From: Salinilacustrithrix flava
Lineage (GTDB): Bacteria; Actinomycetota; Acidimicrobiia; Acidimicrobiales; Salinilacustritrichaceae
Direction: 5' to 3'
DNA length: 64,000 bases
Assembly: GCF_041228405.1 (NCBI RefSeq)
Contig: NZ_CP133888.1
Span: 3,410,001 to 3,474,000, forward strand
Positions 27,036 through 36,386 of the stretch are shown piece by piece. The notes beneath the pieces are model-generated. The model worked only from the letters and a program-made list of their open reading frames with translations. It was not told the origin of the DNA and did not search any database. Within the stretch, counting starts at the first letter, position 1, and each line of letters starts with the position of its first letter. Made by a program: the position numbers and the translations under genes.

Positions 27036-29677
27036 GGGGACCGGTGCGTCGGATCCGCGTCGAGATCCTCGTCGTCGTCCACCGACGCGGATGCCGAGAC
27101 CACGCCGCGCTCGAGGGCACCGACAGCGCGGCGAGCGGTGGCGCGAGTGACGTCGTCCGGGGCCAGCTGGGCGATCTGGCGCACGAGGTCGATCAGCTGG
27201 CGCACGGTGCGGACGAAGTCGCCGCCCGTCAGCTCCAGGTTGGTCTCCTCCAGCAGGTCGCCGAGACCCTCGCCGGCGCACCACTCGTGGGCGACGGCGC
27301 AGAAGCCGTGGTCGCTGCCCCGCGACCACGGCAGCCCGACGGCGTCCTCGGCCGCCTGCACCCGGCGCACGATGGAATCGATCTCGGCGGCGCGCTCGCG
27401 GACCCGGCGCGACGGGTAGCGCGCGGCCGGCGGCGGACCCGGTGCCCGGTGCTCGTACACGAGGGTGCTGGCGGCGGCGGCCAGCTCGGGCGCGTCGAGC
27501 CCGTCGAAGACGCCGTCGGCGATGGCCTCGGCCACCACCAGGTCGGCCTCGTGGTACACGCCGGCGAGGAGGCGCCCCCGGTCGGTGAGGGACCAGGTCT
27601 CGACGTAGCCGAACTGGTCGAGGACGTCGAGCACCCGGTCGAACTGCAGGCTCAGGGTGCTGGTCTGGCGCTCGATCCGCCGGGACAGCTCGTGCACCTC
27701 GCCTTCGAGGCGCAGGGCCCGGTCGAAGGCCCGCAGGTGGGCCTCGGCATCGGGGCACTCGGCCACCGGGTGGTCGACGGCCGGGACGTCGGGGACGTGC
27801 TCCGAGCGTGCGGGCACCCGGATCCGCGCCAGGCGCGACGCGACCTGGCCCCGGAAGTCGCTGTCCTCGGGGAGGTAGGGCTCGGGCAGCTCGACCGCAC
27901 CCAGGCGCTTGGGCGGCTGCTCGAAGTCGGCCATGCTCACCACCGCGACCTCGCGGGTCTCGGTGACGGCCTTGACCTTGATGCTCCCCTTGCGGAAGGC
28001 GACCGAGAGCACGGCGACGCGGGGCCCGTCCTCCAGGGCGATGACGTCGCCCGGCTTGAGCGACGCCAGCGCGTGCTCGAGCTGGGCCCGCCGCACCCGG
28101 CGGGGCGCGGTCGCCCCGAGCAGCTCCCGGTACTCGCCGACGTCGCCGAGGTCGCAGGTCGCCTCGGCCTGCACGGCCCGGAGGTTCTGCCGCCGCTTGT
28201 CGAGGCGCCGTTCGAGCACGACCACGGCCTTGTCCGCCTGGTACTGCGCCAGCGACTGGTTGAGCAGGCGGCGGGCCTCGTCGCGCTCGTGGCGCCGGAT
28301 CAGGTTGACGGCCATGTTGTAGGTGGGGCGGAAGGCCGACCGCAGCACGAAGGTGCGGCTCCCGGCGAGGCCGGCGATCTGCCCGAAGCTGATGAACGGC
28401 GACCACAGCACGATGGCCGTGCCGTGGGTGTCGATGCCGCGACGCCCGGCCCGGCCCGTCAGCTGGGTGTACTCCGAGGGTGTCAGCAGCTCCCGCCGCT
28501 CGCCGTTGAACTTGGTCATCCGCTCGATGACCACGGCCCGGGCCGGCATGTTGATGCCGAGGGCGAGGGTCTCGGTGGCGAAGACGACCTTGACCAGGCC
28601 CCGCACGAAGCAGGCCTCGACCGCCTCCTTGAACGGCGGCACGTGGCCCGCGTGGTGGGCGGCAACGCCCGCCTCGAGGCCGGCCAGCCAGCGGTCGGCG
28701 TCGAGGGCGTCGAGGTCGTGGTCGGTCAGGGAGGTGAGGTGGTCCTCGGCGATCCGGCGGATCTGGGCGCGCTCGTCGCTGGTGGTGAGGCGCACGCCAG
28801 CATCGAGGCAGCCCTTCACGGCGTCGTCGCACGCGGCCCGGCTGAAGATGAACACGATGGCGGGGAGCAGCTCGTCGTCCTCGAGCACGTCGAGCACGTC
28901 GAGACGGTTCGGCGTGTACCACGGGCTCCGGGGCCGGCCCCGCCCCCGCTGCTGTCGACCACCGTGCCTGGTCGGGCCGCGCGAGTCGATGTCGAAGCGC
29001 TCGCCCTCCGGGTTCGGGCGGCCGTCGACGAGGGTGTCCAGCAGGTGCAGCCGGTCGCTCGTCTTGTCACCGACCAGGTAGGTGTTGGCCAGCTCCACCG
29101 GACGGGTCTGCTCGACCACCACGTCGGTGGGCCCGCGCACCGTGGCCAGCCAGTCGCCGATGTCGTGGGCGTTGGAGACCGTCGCCGACAGGCAGACGAG
29201 CTGGACGTGCTCGGGGAGGTGGACGATGACCTCCTCCCAGACCGGCCCCCGGAAGCTGTCCTGGAGGTAGTGGACCTCGTCGAGGACGACCACGGCCAGG
29301 TCGTCGAGCGAACGACCGGCGTAGATCATGTTCCGGAGCACCTCGGTGGTCATGACCACCGCGGGGGCATCGCCGTCGATCGAGTTGTCGCCGGTGAGCA
29401 GTCCGACGCGCCCGCTGCCGTAGCGGTGGCGCAGGTCGCCGAACTTCTGGTTCGACAGCGCCTTGATGGGCGTGGTGTAGAAGGCGCGCAGGCCCCGGTC
29501 CATGGCCTGGGCCACCGCGTAGTCGGCCACGACGGTCTTGCCTGCGCCGGTCGGCGCGCTGACGAGCACGGATCGGCCCTCGTCGAGGGCGTCGGCGGCC
29601 CGGCGCTGGAACCCGTCCAGCGCGAAGGAGTAGCTCTCGAGCAGGGCCTGGGTGTGGGGGCCGACGGGTCCGGTCAT
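27032..29677 (-). CDS. helY: SKI2/Mtr4-like DEAD-box RNA helicase (HelY-like)
   Basis: An 881-residue superfamily 2 helicase. Motif I APTGAGKT (41-48), Ia TTPIKALSNQKF, motif II DEVH (133-136), motif III SATVS, and motif VI QLTGRAGRRGID are all visible, followed by the long C-terminal region of the Ski2/HelY group, which is thought to act in RNA turnover. It overlaps tatC by four bases upstream and the lipid-kinase-like gene by four downstream. tatA/B-tatC-helY next to pafBC is conserved in mycobacteria; here pafBC lies about 6 kb upstream instead. Confidence 0.95.
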   Translation of the reverse strand: MTGPVGPHTQALLESYSFALDGFQRRAADALDEGRSVLVSAPTGAGKTVVADYAVAQAMDRGLRAFYTTPIKALSNQKFGDLRHRYGSGRVGLLTGDNSIDGDAPAVVMTTEVLRNMIYAGRSLDDLAVVVLDEVHYLQDSFRGPVWEEVIVHLPEHVQLVCLSATVSNAHDIGDWLATVRGPTDVVVEQTRPVELANTYLVGDKTSDRLHLLDTLVDGRPNPEGERFDIDSRGPTRHGGRQQRGRGRPRSPWYTPNRLDVLDVLEDDELLPAIVFIFSRAACDDAVKGCLDAGVRLTTSDERAQIRRIAEDHLTSLTDHDLDALDADRWLAGLEAGVAAHHAGHVPPFKEAVEACFVRGLVKVVFATETLALGINMPARAVVIERMTKFNGERRELLTPSEYTQLTGRAGRRGIDTHGTAIVLWSPFISFGQIAGLAGSRTFVLRSAFRPTYNMAVNLIRRHERDEARRLLNQSLAQYQADKAVVVLERRLDKRRQNLRAVQAEATCDLGDVGEYRELLGATAPRRVRRAQLEHALASLKPGDVIALEDGPRVAVLSVAFRKGSIKVKAVTETREVAVVSMADFEQPPKRLGAVELPEPYLPEDSDFRGQVASRLARIRVPARSEHVPDVPAVDHPVAECPDAEAHLRAFDRALRLEGEVHELSRRIERQTSTLSLQFDRVLDVLDQFGYVETWSLTDRGRLLAGVYHEADLVVAEAIADGVFDGLDAPELAAAASTLVYEHRAPGPPPAARYPSRRVRERAAEIDSIVRRVQAAEDAVGLPWSRGSDHGFCAVAHEWCAGEGLGDLLEETNLELTGGDFVRTVRQLIDLVRQIAQLAPDDVTRATARRAVGALERGVVSASASVDDDEDLDADPTHRSP

Positions 29678-30441
29678 GACGACAGGGTCGCTTCCTCCCG
29701 ACGGCGCTTCCGGGTGAGCAGCATCCCGATGAGGATGGCGAGCTCGTAGAACAGGTACATCGGAACCGAGAGGATGCCGAGCGTGTATGGATCACCCGAC
29801 GGGGTGATGACGGCCACGAGCACGACGATGCCGAGGATCGCGTGCCGGCGGTACTTGCGCAGCGTCGAGGCCTCCACGATGCCTGCGAGCTGCAGGAAGA
29901 TCAGCACGATCGGGAACTCGAAGCCCACGCCGAAGGCCAGCATCATGTACGTGATCAGCTCGAAGTAGGGCGCGGGCCGGAACTCCTGGTTGAGGCCCTC
30001 GCCGCCGACGTTGACCAGGAACTCGAGGGCCGGCGTCAGCGAGTAGAAGGCGAGCCCCGCGCCGAGCAGGAACAGCACCATTCCGGCGAACACGAACGGG
30101 TAGGCCCACTTCTTCTCGTGCGAGTAGAGGCCCGGGGTCACGAAGCGCCACACCTGCCAGAGCAGGACCGGCATGGCGATGGCGATGCCGCCGTACCCCG
30201 CGATCTTCAACCGGACCGAGAAGCCCTCGAGCGGCTCGGTCTGCAGGAGGAGGCAGTCGTCGACGGAGCTGCCCTGCAGGTCGCAGTACGGGTCGAGGAG
30301 GATGTCGAAGATCTGGGGGTACAGGAACCAGGCCACCACAGCGCCGATGGCGATGGCGATGGCGCTCTTGATGATCCGGTCGCGCAGCTCGTAGAGGTGC
30401 TCGAGCATCGACATGCGACCCTCGGCGGTGTCATCCCTCAC
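29674..30441 (-). CDS. tatC: twin-arginine translocase subunit TatC
   Basis: A 255-residue membrane protein with six predicted helices. It starts with the TatC signature MLEHLYELRDRIIKS and has VWRFVTPGLYSHEKKW and a PSGDP loop near the end (VAVITPSGDPYTLG). TatC recognises twin-arginine signal peptides for folded-protein export. The GTG at 30441 overlaps the tatB stop by four bases (GTGA); an ATG lies ten codons inside. Confidence 0.97.
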   Translation of the reverse strand: MRDDTAEGRMSMLEHLYELRDRIIKSAIAIAIGAVVAWFLYPQIFDILLDPYCDLQGSSVDDCLLLQTEPLEGFSVRLKIAGYGGIAIAMPVLLWQVWRFVTPGLYSHEKKWAYPFVFAGMVLFLLGAGLAFYSLTPALEFLVNVGGEGLNQEFRPAPYFELITYMMLAFGVGFEFPIVLIFLQLAGIVEASTLRKYRRHAILGIVVLVAVITPSGDPYTLGILSVPMYLFYELAILIGMLLTRKRRREEATLSS

Positions 30442-30794
30442 GTGTCCTGCTCGGCGTCGGTCTCGCTGGTGTCGGCGACGGCTTCGATGGCATCGAGCTC
30501 GGCCTGGGCGGCAGCCATCGCCGCTCCGGGATCGGGTGCGGTGCCGGCGGCCTGGTTGGTGGCCGGGGCGCTGCCCCGCGCGGCCTGGTCGGCGGCGAGG
30601 CGCTCCCGCTCGGCGTCGCGCTCGGCTTCGTCGAGTGCGCTGCGCAGGTCGGTCTGGAAGCCTCGTGAGATCCGGCGCATCTCACCGATGAAGGTGCCGA
30701 GCTGGCGCATCGCTCCGGGGAGCTTGTCGGGACCGAGGACCACGAGAGCGACGACGCCGATCACGATCAGCTCCATGCCGCCGACGTTGAACAT
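30438..30794 (-). CDS. tatB: Sec-independent translocase subunit TatB (TatA/B family)
   Basis: A 118-residue protein with a short N-terminal membrane helix and the hinge GPDKLPGAMRQLG, followed by an amphipathic helix and a charged Ala-rich tail. The Glu in MELIVIG and the GPxxLP form (rather than FGxxKLP) favour TatB over TatA. No separate TatA is in the window. The ATG at 30794 has TACACT seven bases upstream, so tatB-tatC-helY probably begins with a leaderless transcript. Confidence 0.9.
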   Translation of the reverse strand: MFNVGGMELIVIGVVALVVLGPDKLPGAMRQLGTFIGEMRRISRGFQTDLRSALDEAERDAERERLAADQAARGSAPATNQAAGTAPDPGAAMAAAQAELDAIEAVADTSETDAEQDT

Positions 30795-30801
30795 GGCGCG
30801 G

Positions 30802-30807
30802 AGTGTA
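30802..30807 (-). promoter_or_regulatory. leaderless -10 for tatB-tatC-helY
   Basis: TACACT with seven bases to the ATG at 30794. Confidence 0.48.
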
Positions 30808-30834
30808 CCGACGGGCCCAGGAGCCCCCGCTTCG

Positions 30835-31044
30835 TCAGCGGGCGGCCGTCCGGCCCGTGCCGGCGGTGCGGACGTCGTGCACGGCGCGCTGGACCTCGCC
30901 GATGCTGCGGACCTCGGCGCGCAGGCCGTCGAGCACCGCCTCGTCCCGCAGCGAGCGAGCGATGGCCACGCCGAGGACCACCAGCGCGGCGGTCACGAGC
31001 AGCAGGGGCAGCGCCGCGACAGCGATCCCCAGGGCGGCGGGCAC
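30835..31044 (-). CDS. small membrane protein, unknown
   Basis: A 69-residue protein with one long hydrophobic segment (about residues 3-26, ALPLLLVTAALVVLGVAIA) and a charged helical tail. The GTG at 31044 lies four bases after the stop of the zinc-ribbon gene, in the same direction, so the two look like one operon. No family was recognised. Confidence 0.6.
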   Translation of the reverse strand: MPAALGIAVAALPLLLVTAALVVLGVAIARSLRDEAVLDGLRAEVRSIGEVQRAVHDVRTAGTGRTAAR

Positions 31045-31048
31045 GACG

Positions 31049-31402
31049 TCAGCCGGCTTCGGTGGTGGAACCGCCGGGGGCGGGGTCGAGCAGCTCGCGC
31101 TGCCAGTCGTCGCCCTCGAGCAGCTCGTGGAAGTCGAGCAGGTCGTCGTGGGTGAACGCCGGCCCACCGTGGGGCTCGAACAGCTCGGACGGGATCGACC
31201 AGGCGGTGAGCTCGACGCCCGAGGCGACCAGCAGCTCCACGACCCGGGGCTCGGCGTCCTTGACGACCGACATGGCGCAGCTCGGGCACCGGAAGACGTA
31301 GGACCCGGCGTCGTCGTCGATGCAGACCCGCACCCGGACGTCGTCCACGTGCAGCTCGACGTCGCCGCACTCCTCACAGCTCGCTCTGATGCGTGTCGCC
31401 AT
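31049..31402 (-). CDS. zinc-ribbon protein, unknown
   Basis: A 117-residue protein with two CxxC pairs (CEEC near residue 9 and CPSC near residue 39), a zinc-ribbon fold, followed by an acidic C-terminal half (DDLLDFHELLEGDDW). A GGGAGGGG Shine-Dalgarno precedes the ATG at 31402. It forms a pair with the downstream small membrane protein. Function unknown. Confidence 0.75.
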   Translation of the reverse strand: MATRIRASCEECGDVELHVDDVRVRVCIDDDAGSYVFRCPSCAMSVVKDAEPRVVELLVASGVELTAWSIPSELFEPHGGPAFTHDDLLDFHELLEGDDWQRELLDPAPGGSTTEAG

Positions 31403-31511
31403 CGTGGTCCCCTCCCAGGTCCCTCGCTCTCCTGCACCAAGCATCGGCAGGGGAGGCCGACCACTTGAGGCGATTCCCTCGCGTTCTGCCGGTCCTGCTT
31501 GGCTGGCCGCC

Positions 31512-32219
31512 ATGGCTCGGGTCGCCTCCCTCCGACAGCCGCCCATCGGCTTCGCCCACCGCGGCGCCCGAGCCCACGCGCCGGAGAACACCCTGGACGC
31601 CTTCGCGCTGGCGGTGAAGCTCGGGGCGACCGGCCTGGAGAGCGACGTGTGGGTGACGGCCGACGGCGTGGCGGTGCTCGACCACGACGGCGTCGTCCGC
31701 AAGGGGGTGCGGCGTCGCCCGATCGCCGACGTCCGGCGCGACGACCTCCCCGACCACATCCCCTCCCTCGCCGAGCTCTACGACCGCTGCGGGACCGACC
31801 TGCCCCTGTCCCTCGACGTGAAGGACGCCGCCGCCCTCGAGCCCACGCTCGCCGCCGCCCGCGACGCCGGCGCCGAGGAGCACCTCTGGCTCTGCCACCC
31901 GGACTGGGAGCTGGTGGCCACGTGGCGCCGTCCGGCCGAGGGCGCCAAGCTCGTCGACTCGACCCGCATGGCCAAGATCAAGGAGGGCCCGGAGCGCCGT
32001 GCGATGTCGCTGCGCGACGCCGGGATCGACTGCATCAACATGCACGAGACGGACTGGACGGGTGGCCTGACCACGCTGTTCCACCGCTTCGGCCTCGAGT
32101 GCTTCGGGTGGGACGCCCAGCTGCCTCGGACCCTCCGCCAGCTCATCGACCGCGGCGTCGACGGCGTCTACTCCGACCACGTCGACCGCATGGTCGACGC
32201 CCTCGCCGGCCGCCGCTGA
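31512..32219 (+). CDS. glycerophosphodiester phosphodiesterase
   Basis: A 235-residue GDPD-family enzyme, which releases glycerol-3-phosphate from glycerophosphodiesters. The active-site start HRGARAHAPENTLDAF, the metal-site ESDVWVTADGVAVLDHD, and a later SLDVKD acidic pair are all present. No signal peptide is visible, so it is probably cytoplasmic. It diverges from the zinc-ribbon gene across 109 bases and converges with the helicase gene. Confidence 0.92.
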   Translation: MARVASLRQPPIGFAHRGARAHAPENTLDAFALAVKLGATGLESDVWVTADGVAVLDHDGVVRKGVRRRPIADVRRDDLPDHIPSLAELYDRCGTDLPLSLDVKDAAALEPTLAAARDAGAEEHLWLCHPDWELVATWRRPAEGAKLVDSTRMAKIKEGPERRAMSLRDAGIDCINMHETDWTGGLTTLFHRFGLECFGWDAQLPRTLRQLIDRGVDGVYSDHVDRMVDALAGRR

Positions 32220-32230
32220 CGTCCGCGCTG

Positions 32231-34246
32231 TCAGGTCCCCAGCGCGCTCGGCAGGGGTTCGGCGTGGACGATCACCAGGCGGCGGGTCGGGCGGGTGAGC
32301 GAGACGAACAGCGCGCGGTGGCCGGCCGGCTCGGCCCGGACGATCTCGGACGGCTCGACCACCACGACGACGTCGAACTCGAGCCCCTTGGCCAGCAGCG
32401 GGGTGAGCAGGGCGACCGACCCCAGGCCGTCGATGCCCGGGGCCCAGGCGACGCCGGCGTCGTCCAGGGCCGACGCGAGCTCGTCGTGGTGCCCGGTGGT
32501 GGCGATGATCGCGGATGTGCCCCGCTCCCCCGCCGCCTCTGCGACCGCGCGAGCCGACGTGGCGGCCAGCTCGGACTGGGCGGTGGGCACGAGCTCGGGC
32601 GCCTCCCCGGTCGTGCGGATCGAGCGGGCCGGGGTCACGTCGGGGGCGGCGACCGGCAGCAGGCGGTTGGCCAGTTCCAGGATCGGCGCCGGGGTGCGGT
32701 AGCCGACGGTGAGCTCGGCCCGGGCGGGCGCCGCGGCCCCCTGGAGCAGGGCGACGACGTCGTCCCAGCTGCGCTGCCCCCACGCCCGGGTGGCCTGGGC
32801 CAGGTCGCCCACGACGGTCATCGAGCCGCCGTGCGCCCGGCGGGCCAGCATCCGCAGCGCCATGGCCGAGAGGTCCTGGGCCTCGTCCACGATGATGTGC
32901 CCGTACGTGGTGCGCACGCCGTGCAGCCGGGCTTCGGCTTCGTCGAGCAGGGGCACCTCGGCCGGCCACCAGCGGACGTCGGCCTTGCGGGACGGAAGCG
33001 GGCGGGCCAGCAGCGCGGCCTCGTCCTCGCTGAGGATGCCGGCGGTCGCCCGGCGCCGCGCGGCCCGGTTGGTGAGCAGGCGCTGCACCACCGTGGTGGC
33101 GGCCAGCGTCGGCCACATCCGGTCTAGGTGGCGGGCGAAGCCGGCATCGCTGCGGGCGGCGGCCACGAAGTTGGCCTTCAGGGCCGGCACCTCCGCGCTC
33201 CGCTCGTGGAGCTCGTAGGCGCGGTGGAGCAGCTGGTTCCGCAGGGCATCCTTGCCGGTGGCGTGGGTCACCCCCCGCCCCAGCACGTCCTCCACCGACG
33301 CAGCGACGTCGTCGGGGAGCAGGCGCACGATCCCCCAGGCCGTGCCGATCGCCACCGGTTCGTCGGGCACCCGGATCGAGTCGACCACCAGGCGGTCGAG
33401 GACTGCGGCGAGGCGGACGTCGCCCTTGATCCGACCGACCGCGTCGGGTTCGGCCGCCCCCTCCTCGACCCGGACCGTCGCCGGGCGCAGGCCCTCGACG
33501 GTGGTCTGGCGCACGGCGGTCTCCCCCAGGCTCGGCAGGACGTCGGCCACGTAGCGCAGGAAGAGCTGGTTGGGTCCCACGACGAGCACGCCGCGGTCGA
33601 GCAGCTCCAGGCGGTGCTCGAAGAGCAGGTACGCCGCCCGGTGCAGGGCCACGGCCGTCTTGCCGGTACCGGGGCCGCCCTGGACGACGAGGAGGCGATC
33701 GATCGGCGCCCGGATGACCTCGTCCTGCTCGGCGGCGATCGTGGCCACGATGTCGCGCATGGTCCCCGTGCGCTCCCGCTCCAGCTCGGCGAGCAGCGGG
33801 TCGGGGATCCCGCCCGACAGCAGCGCCCGATCCGGGTCGGAGAAGTCCTCCTCGAGGATGTCGAGCAGGTCCCGGCCCTCGGTCAGGAACCGGCGCCGGC
33901 GGTCCAGGCCGAGGGGGTCGTGGACGGTCGCCCGGTAGAAGGGCACCGACACCGGCGCCCGCCAGTCGACGACGAGGGGCGCTCCGGCCTCGTCCTCCAC
34001 GTGGCGGCGCCCCACGTACCACTGCTCGTCGTCCTGGTCGATCCGGCCGAAGGCGAGCGCGTCGTCCCGGTCGGCGAGGGACTCCAGCCGGCGGCGCAGG
34101 TGGAACGCCGCCACCTCGCTGTCGACCTGGGTCGCGGCCGCCTGCGAGGCCCCGAGCGCGGCGGTGGTGCGCGCCGCCATGGCCCGCAGGGCAGCCGTCG
34201 CGCGCTCGAGGTGGCGCTGCTCGTCCAGCACGTCGGGATGGGCCAT
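32231..34246 (-). CDS. HelD-like superfamily 1 (UvrD-type) helicase
   Basis: A 671-residue protein with the HelD layout: an N-terminal coiled part (DEQRHLERATAALRAM), the segment DEQWYVGRRHV, DWRAPVSVPFYRA, then Walker A GGPGTGKT, and later DEAQDLSAMALRML as motif II and KGLEFDVVVVVEP as motif V. HelD proteins bind RNA polymerase and recycle stalled complexes; some actinobacterial HelD/HelR proteins protect against rifamycins. ATG at 34246 was preferred to a TTG at 34258. It diverges from the nucleotidyltransferase gene by only 28 bases. Confidence 0.9.
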   Translation of the reverse strand: MAHPDVLDEQRHLERATAALRAMAARTTAALGASQAAATQVDSEVAAFHLRRRLESLADRDDALAFGRIDQDDEQWYVGRRHVEDEAGAPLVVDWRAPVSVPFYRATVHDPLGLDRRRRFLTEGRDLLDILEEDFSDPDRALLSGGIPDPLLAELERERTGTMRDIVATIAAEQDEVIRAPIDRLLVVQGGPGTGKTAVALHRAAYLLFEHRLELLDRGVLVVGPNQLFLRYVADVLPSLGETAVRQTTVEGLRPATVRVEEGAAEPDAVGRIKGDVRLAAVLDRLVVDSIRVPDEPVAIGTAWGIVRLLPDDVAASVEDVLGRGVTHATGKDALRNQLLHRAYELHERSAEVPALKANFVAAARSDAGFARHLDRMWPTLAATTVVQRLLTNRAARRRATAGILSEDEAALLARPLPSRKADVRWWPAEVPLLDEAEARLHGVRTTYGHIIVDEAQDLSAMALRMLARRAHGGSMTVVGDLAQATRAWGQRSWDDVVALLQGAAAPARAELTVGYRTPAPILELANRLLPVAAPDVTPARSIRTTGEAPELVPTAQSELAATSARAVAEAAGERGTSAIIATTGHHDELASALDDAGVAWAPGIDGLGSVALLTPLLAKGLEFDVVVVVEPSEIVRAEPAGHRALFVSLTRPTRRLVIVHAEPLPSALGT

Positions 34247-34261
34247 GGGGGGCGGCAACCG

Positions 34262-34267
34262 TAACCT
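34262..34267 (+). promoter_or_regulatory. leaderless -10 for the nucleotidyltransferase gene
   Basis: TAACCT with seven bases to the GTG at 34275; the whole divergent control region is 28 bases long. Confidence 0.45.
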
Positions 34268-34274
34268 CGATGCC

Positions 34275-34790
34275 GTGGCCGGTCACGGCGTTTACCCAGG
34301 GTCCTTCGACCCGCTCACCGTCGCCCACCTGGCGATCGCCGACGCGGCGCGCGAGCAGTGCGGCCTGGTGCGGCTCGACCTCGTCGTGTCCCACGTGGCG
34401 CTGGCCAAGGAGGACCGCCGCCAGACGTCGGTGGCCGAGCGGTTGGCCCGGATCGATCGCGCCACCGTTGGCCGGCCCTGGCTCCGCACCCGCGACACCG
34501 AGGCGCAGCTGCTGGCCGACATCGCCGAGGGCTACGACCTGCTCGTCCTCGGCGCCGACAAGTGGCACCAGCTGCACGACCCCCGCTTCTACGGCGGGTC
34601 GGACGAGGCGCTCCGGGCCGCACTCGCTCGCCTGCCTCCGGTGGCCGTGGCCCCGCGCGCCGGTGTGCCCCTCCCCGACGACGGGCTGGCGACCGTGCTC
34701 GACGTGGACCCGGTGCACCACCCGGTCAGCTCGACGGGCGTGCGGGAGGGCCGCACCGAGTGGCTCGCCGGCGGCGCCGATGATCGCTAG
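34275..34790 (+). CDS. NadD/CoaD-like nucleotidyltransferase
   Basis: A 171-residue protein of the cytidylyltransferase-like superfamily: YPGSFDPLTVAHLAIA with the TxxH nucleotide motif, and VSSTGVREG, the variant of the ISSTxVR motif that binds the second phosphate. It is shorter than typical NadD, so nicotinate-nucleotide adenylyltransferase is possible but not certain. The last four bases overlap the end of the convergent lepB gene. Confidence 0.8.
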   Translation: MAGHGVYPGSFDPLTVAHLAIADAAREQCGLVRLDLVVSHVALAKEDRRQTSVAERLARIDRATVGRPWLRTRDTEAQLLADIAEGYDLLVLGADKWHQLHDPRFYGGSDEALRAALARLPPVAVAPRAGVPLPDDGLATVLDVDPVHHPVSSTGVREGRTEWLAGGADDR

Positions 34791-35395
34791 AGCGTGCCGA
34801 GCTGGGTGAAGGGCCAGATGACCACGAAGGCCCGGCCGACGATGTCGTCGGTCGGGACGGCCTTGAACCGGCGGGAGTCGTCCGAGGCGCCGCGGTTGTC
34901 GCCCATCAGCCAGACGTGGTCCTCGGGCACGACGTAGGGCGGGAAGACGGAGGTCTCCAGCGCGTCGGGCAGGTACGGCTCAGCCAGCGGCCGGCCGTCG
35001 ATGAGCACCTGCCCGCCTCGCCCCTCGACCGTCTCACCCGGCAGGGCGACGACGCGCTTGATGAGGTCCTCGATGCCGTCGGAGCCCGGGCCGCCGGGGC
35101 GGGCGAAGACGACGATGTCGCCGCGGTCGATGTCGCCGGTCGAGTAGCTGAGCTTGTTGACCAGGACGCGGTCGCCCACCTCGAGGGTGGGCACCATCGA
35201 CTCCGACGGGATGTAGAAGGCCTGGATCAGGAACGTCTTGACGACGAGGGCCACGACCAGGGCGCCGACGATGACCGCGACCCACTCGATGGCCGAGCGC
35301 GTCGAGTGGGACATCCCCGCGCGCGTGCCCTCGGCCGCATCGCCCGGACCCGGGTGGTCGGCGGGCCCGGACCCGGGGTCGGTCGTCTCGGTCAC
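34787..35395 (-). CDS. lepB: type I signal peptidase
   Basis: A 202-residue membrane-anchored signal peptidase. An N-terminal Pro/Gly-rich cytoplasmic part is followed by a membrane helix (VAVIVGALVVALVVKTFLI). The catalytic Ser is S66 in PSESMVPTL and the general base Lys is K113 in LIKRVVALPGE; box E GDNRGASDDSR is intact. It starts 31 bases after pafC, same strand, with TAGCAT nine bases before the GTG, so it may have its own promoter. Confidence 0.96.
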   Translation of the reverse strand: MTETTDPGSGPADHPGPGDAAEGTRAGMSHSTRSAIEWVAVIVGALVVALVVKTFLIQAFYIPSESMVPTLEVGDRVLVNKLSYSTGDIDRGDIVVFARPGGPGSDGIEDLIKRVVALPGETVEGRGGQVLIDGRPLAEPYLPDALETSVFPPYVVPEDHVWLMGDNRGASDDSRRFKAVPTDDIVGRAFVVIWPFTQLGTL

Positions 35396-35426
35396 AGTCC
35401 AGCGATGCTACCGGTGGGTACCGGGA

Positions 35427-36386
35427 TCACCGCGAGGCCGGGCCGGCCTCGTACCGGGCCAGCAGCCGCGCCGCGGCCTCGGCACCGGCCCCGACGAGGT
35501 CGTCGGGGCCGTCGACGACCCGGCCGTGGGGGCCGAGCTGGAGGAGCAGGCGCTCGAGCCACGGTCGAGCGCTGACCACCAGGGTGAGGCGCAGCCGCCC
35601 GCCCCCGATGTCGGTGCGGGCCTCCACCGGGTACTGGTCGGCGACCCACGCACCGCCGGCGTCGACCTCGAGGGTGACGCGGGGCAGGTCCTCGGCCGGG
35701 CTGAAGGCCTCGGTGGACGTGCGATCGAGGGTGCGGTCGAAGTGCTCGCCCGTGGCCACGATGTCGGTGATCCGATCGACCCGGAACACCCGGTCCCCCG
35801 GCGTCGTGCGGCAGTGGGCGTCGAGGTACCAGGCCCCCTCGCTGTGGAACAGCCGCAGCGGCTCGATGGTGCGCTGGGTGTGCTCGTTCCGGGCGTGGCT
35901 GAAGTAGCCGATGTCGAGCGCCTCGCGGTCTCGCACCGCGGCTTCCAGGATCTCGAGCAGGTCGCCGGTGGGCTCGGCGAGCACGACCTCGAGGTCATCG
36001 TCGAGGTCCACGCCGAGGGCGCCGGCGATCTTGCCCAGCGCCCGGGACAGGGGCCCGGCCGGGTCGTGACCGGTCGCCGGCATCGAGGCCTTGGCCGCAG
36101 CCAGGATCACGAGGGCCTCCTCCTTGGTCAGGCGGAGGGGGCGCTCGAAGAAGTTGCCGTACTCGAGCCGGATCCGGTCGTCGTCGAAGACCAGCTCGAT
36201 CAGGTTGTCCGGGGTGTAGGGGTACAGGCCGACCATCGGGACGATCTCGAGGTCGGCCATGAGCTCGTCGGACGTGAGCCCGAAGCGGGCGCAGACGTCG
36301 GCGACGAGGGGTGCCTCCTGCTCGGCGATCCACGGCACGATGGCGAGGATCCGACCGAGCCGGTCGGTGGCGCTCGGACGGCCCAT
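35427..36386 (-). CDS. pafC: WYL-domain regulator PafC
   Basis: A 319-residue WYL-domain protein. A winged-helix-like N-terminus (DRLGRILAIVPWIAEQEAP) is followed by a WYL domain (EGAWYLDAHCRTTPGDRVFRVDRI cut here to its WYLDAHC core) and the WCX extension. PafB and PafC together act as a transcription activator of the LexA-independent DNA damage response in mycobacteria. It shares one base (TGATG) with pafB. WYL domains bind single-stranded nucleic acid in several family members. Confidence 0.92.
   Translation of the reverse strand: MGRPSATDRLGRILAIVPWIAEQEAPLVADVCARFGLTSDELMADLEIVPMVGLYPYTPDNLIELVFDDDRIRLEYGNFFERPLRLTKEEALVILAAAKASMPATGHDPAGPLSRALGKIAGALGVDLDDDLEVVLAEPTGDLLEILEAAVRDREALDIGYFSHARNEHTQRTIEPLRLFHSEGAWYLDAHCRTTPGDRVFRVDRITDIVATGEHFDRTLDRTSTEAFSPAEDLPRVTLEVDAGGAWVADQYPVEARTDIGGGRLRLTLVVSARPWLERLLLQLGPHGRVVDGPDDLVGAGAEAAARLLARYEAGPASR

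Noticed and set aside
31374..34721. Long antisense frame over the helicase and phosphodiesterase genes
   Set aside because: Same reason: third-position GC leaves few stops. The sense proteins have intact motifs.
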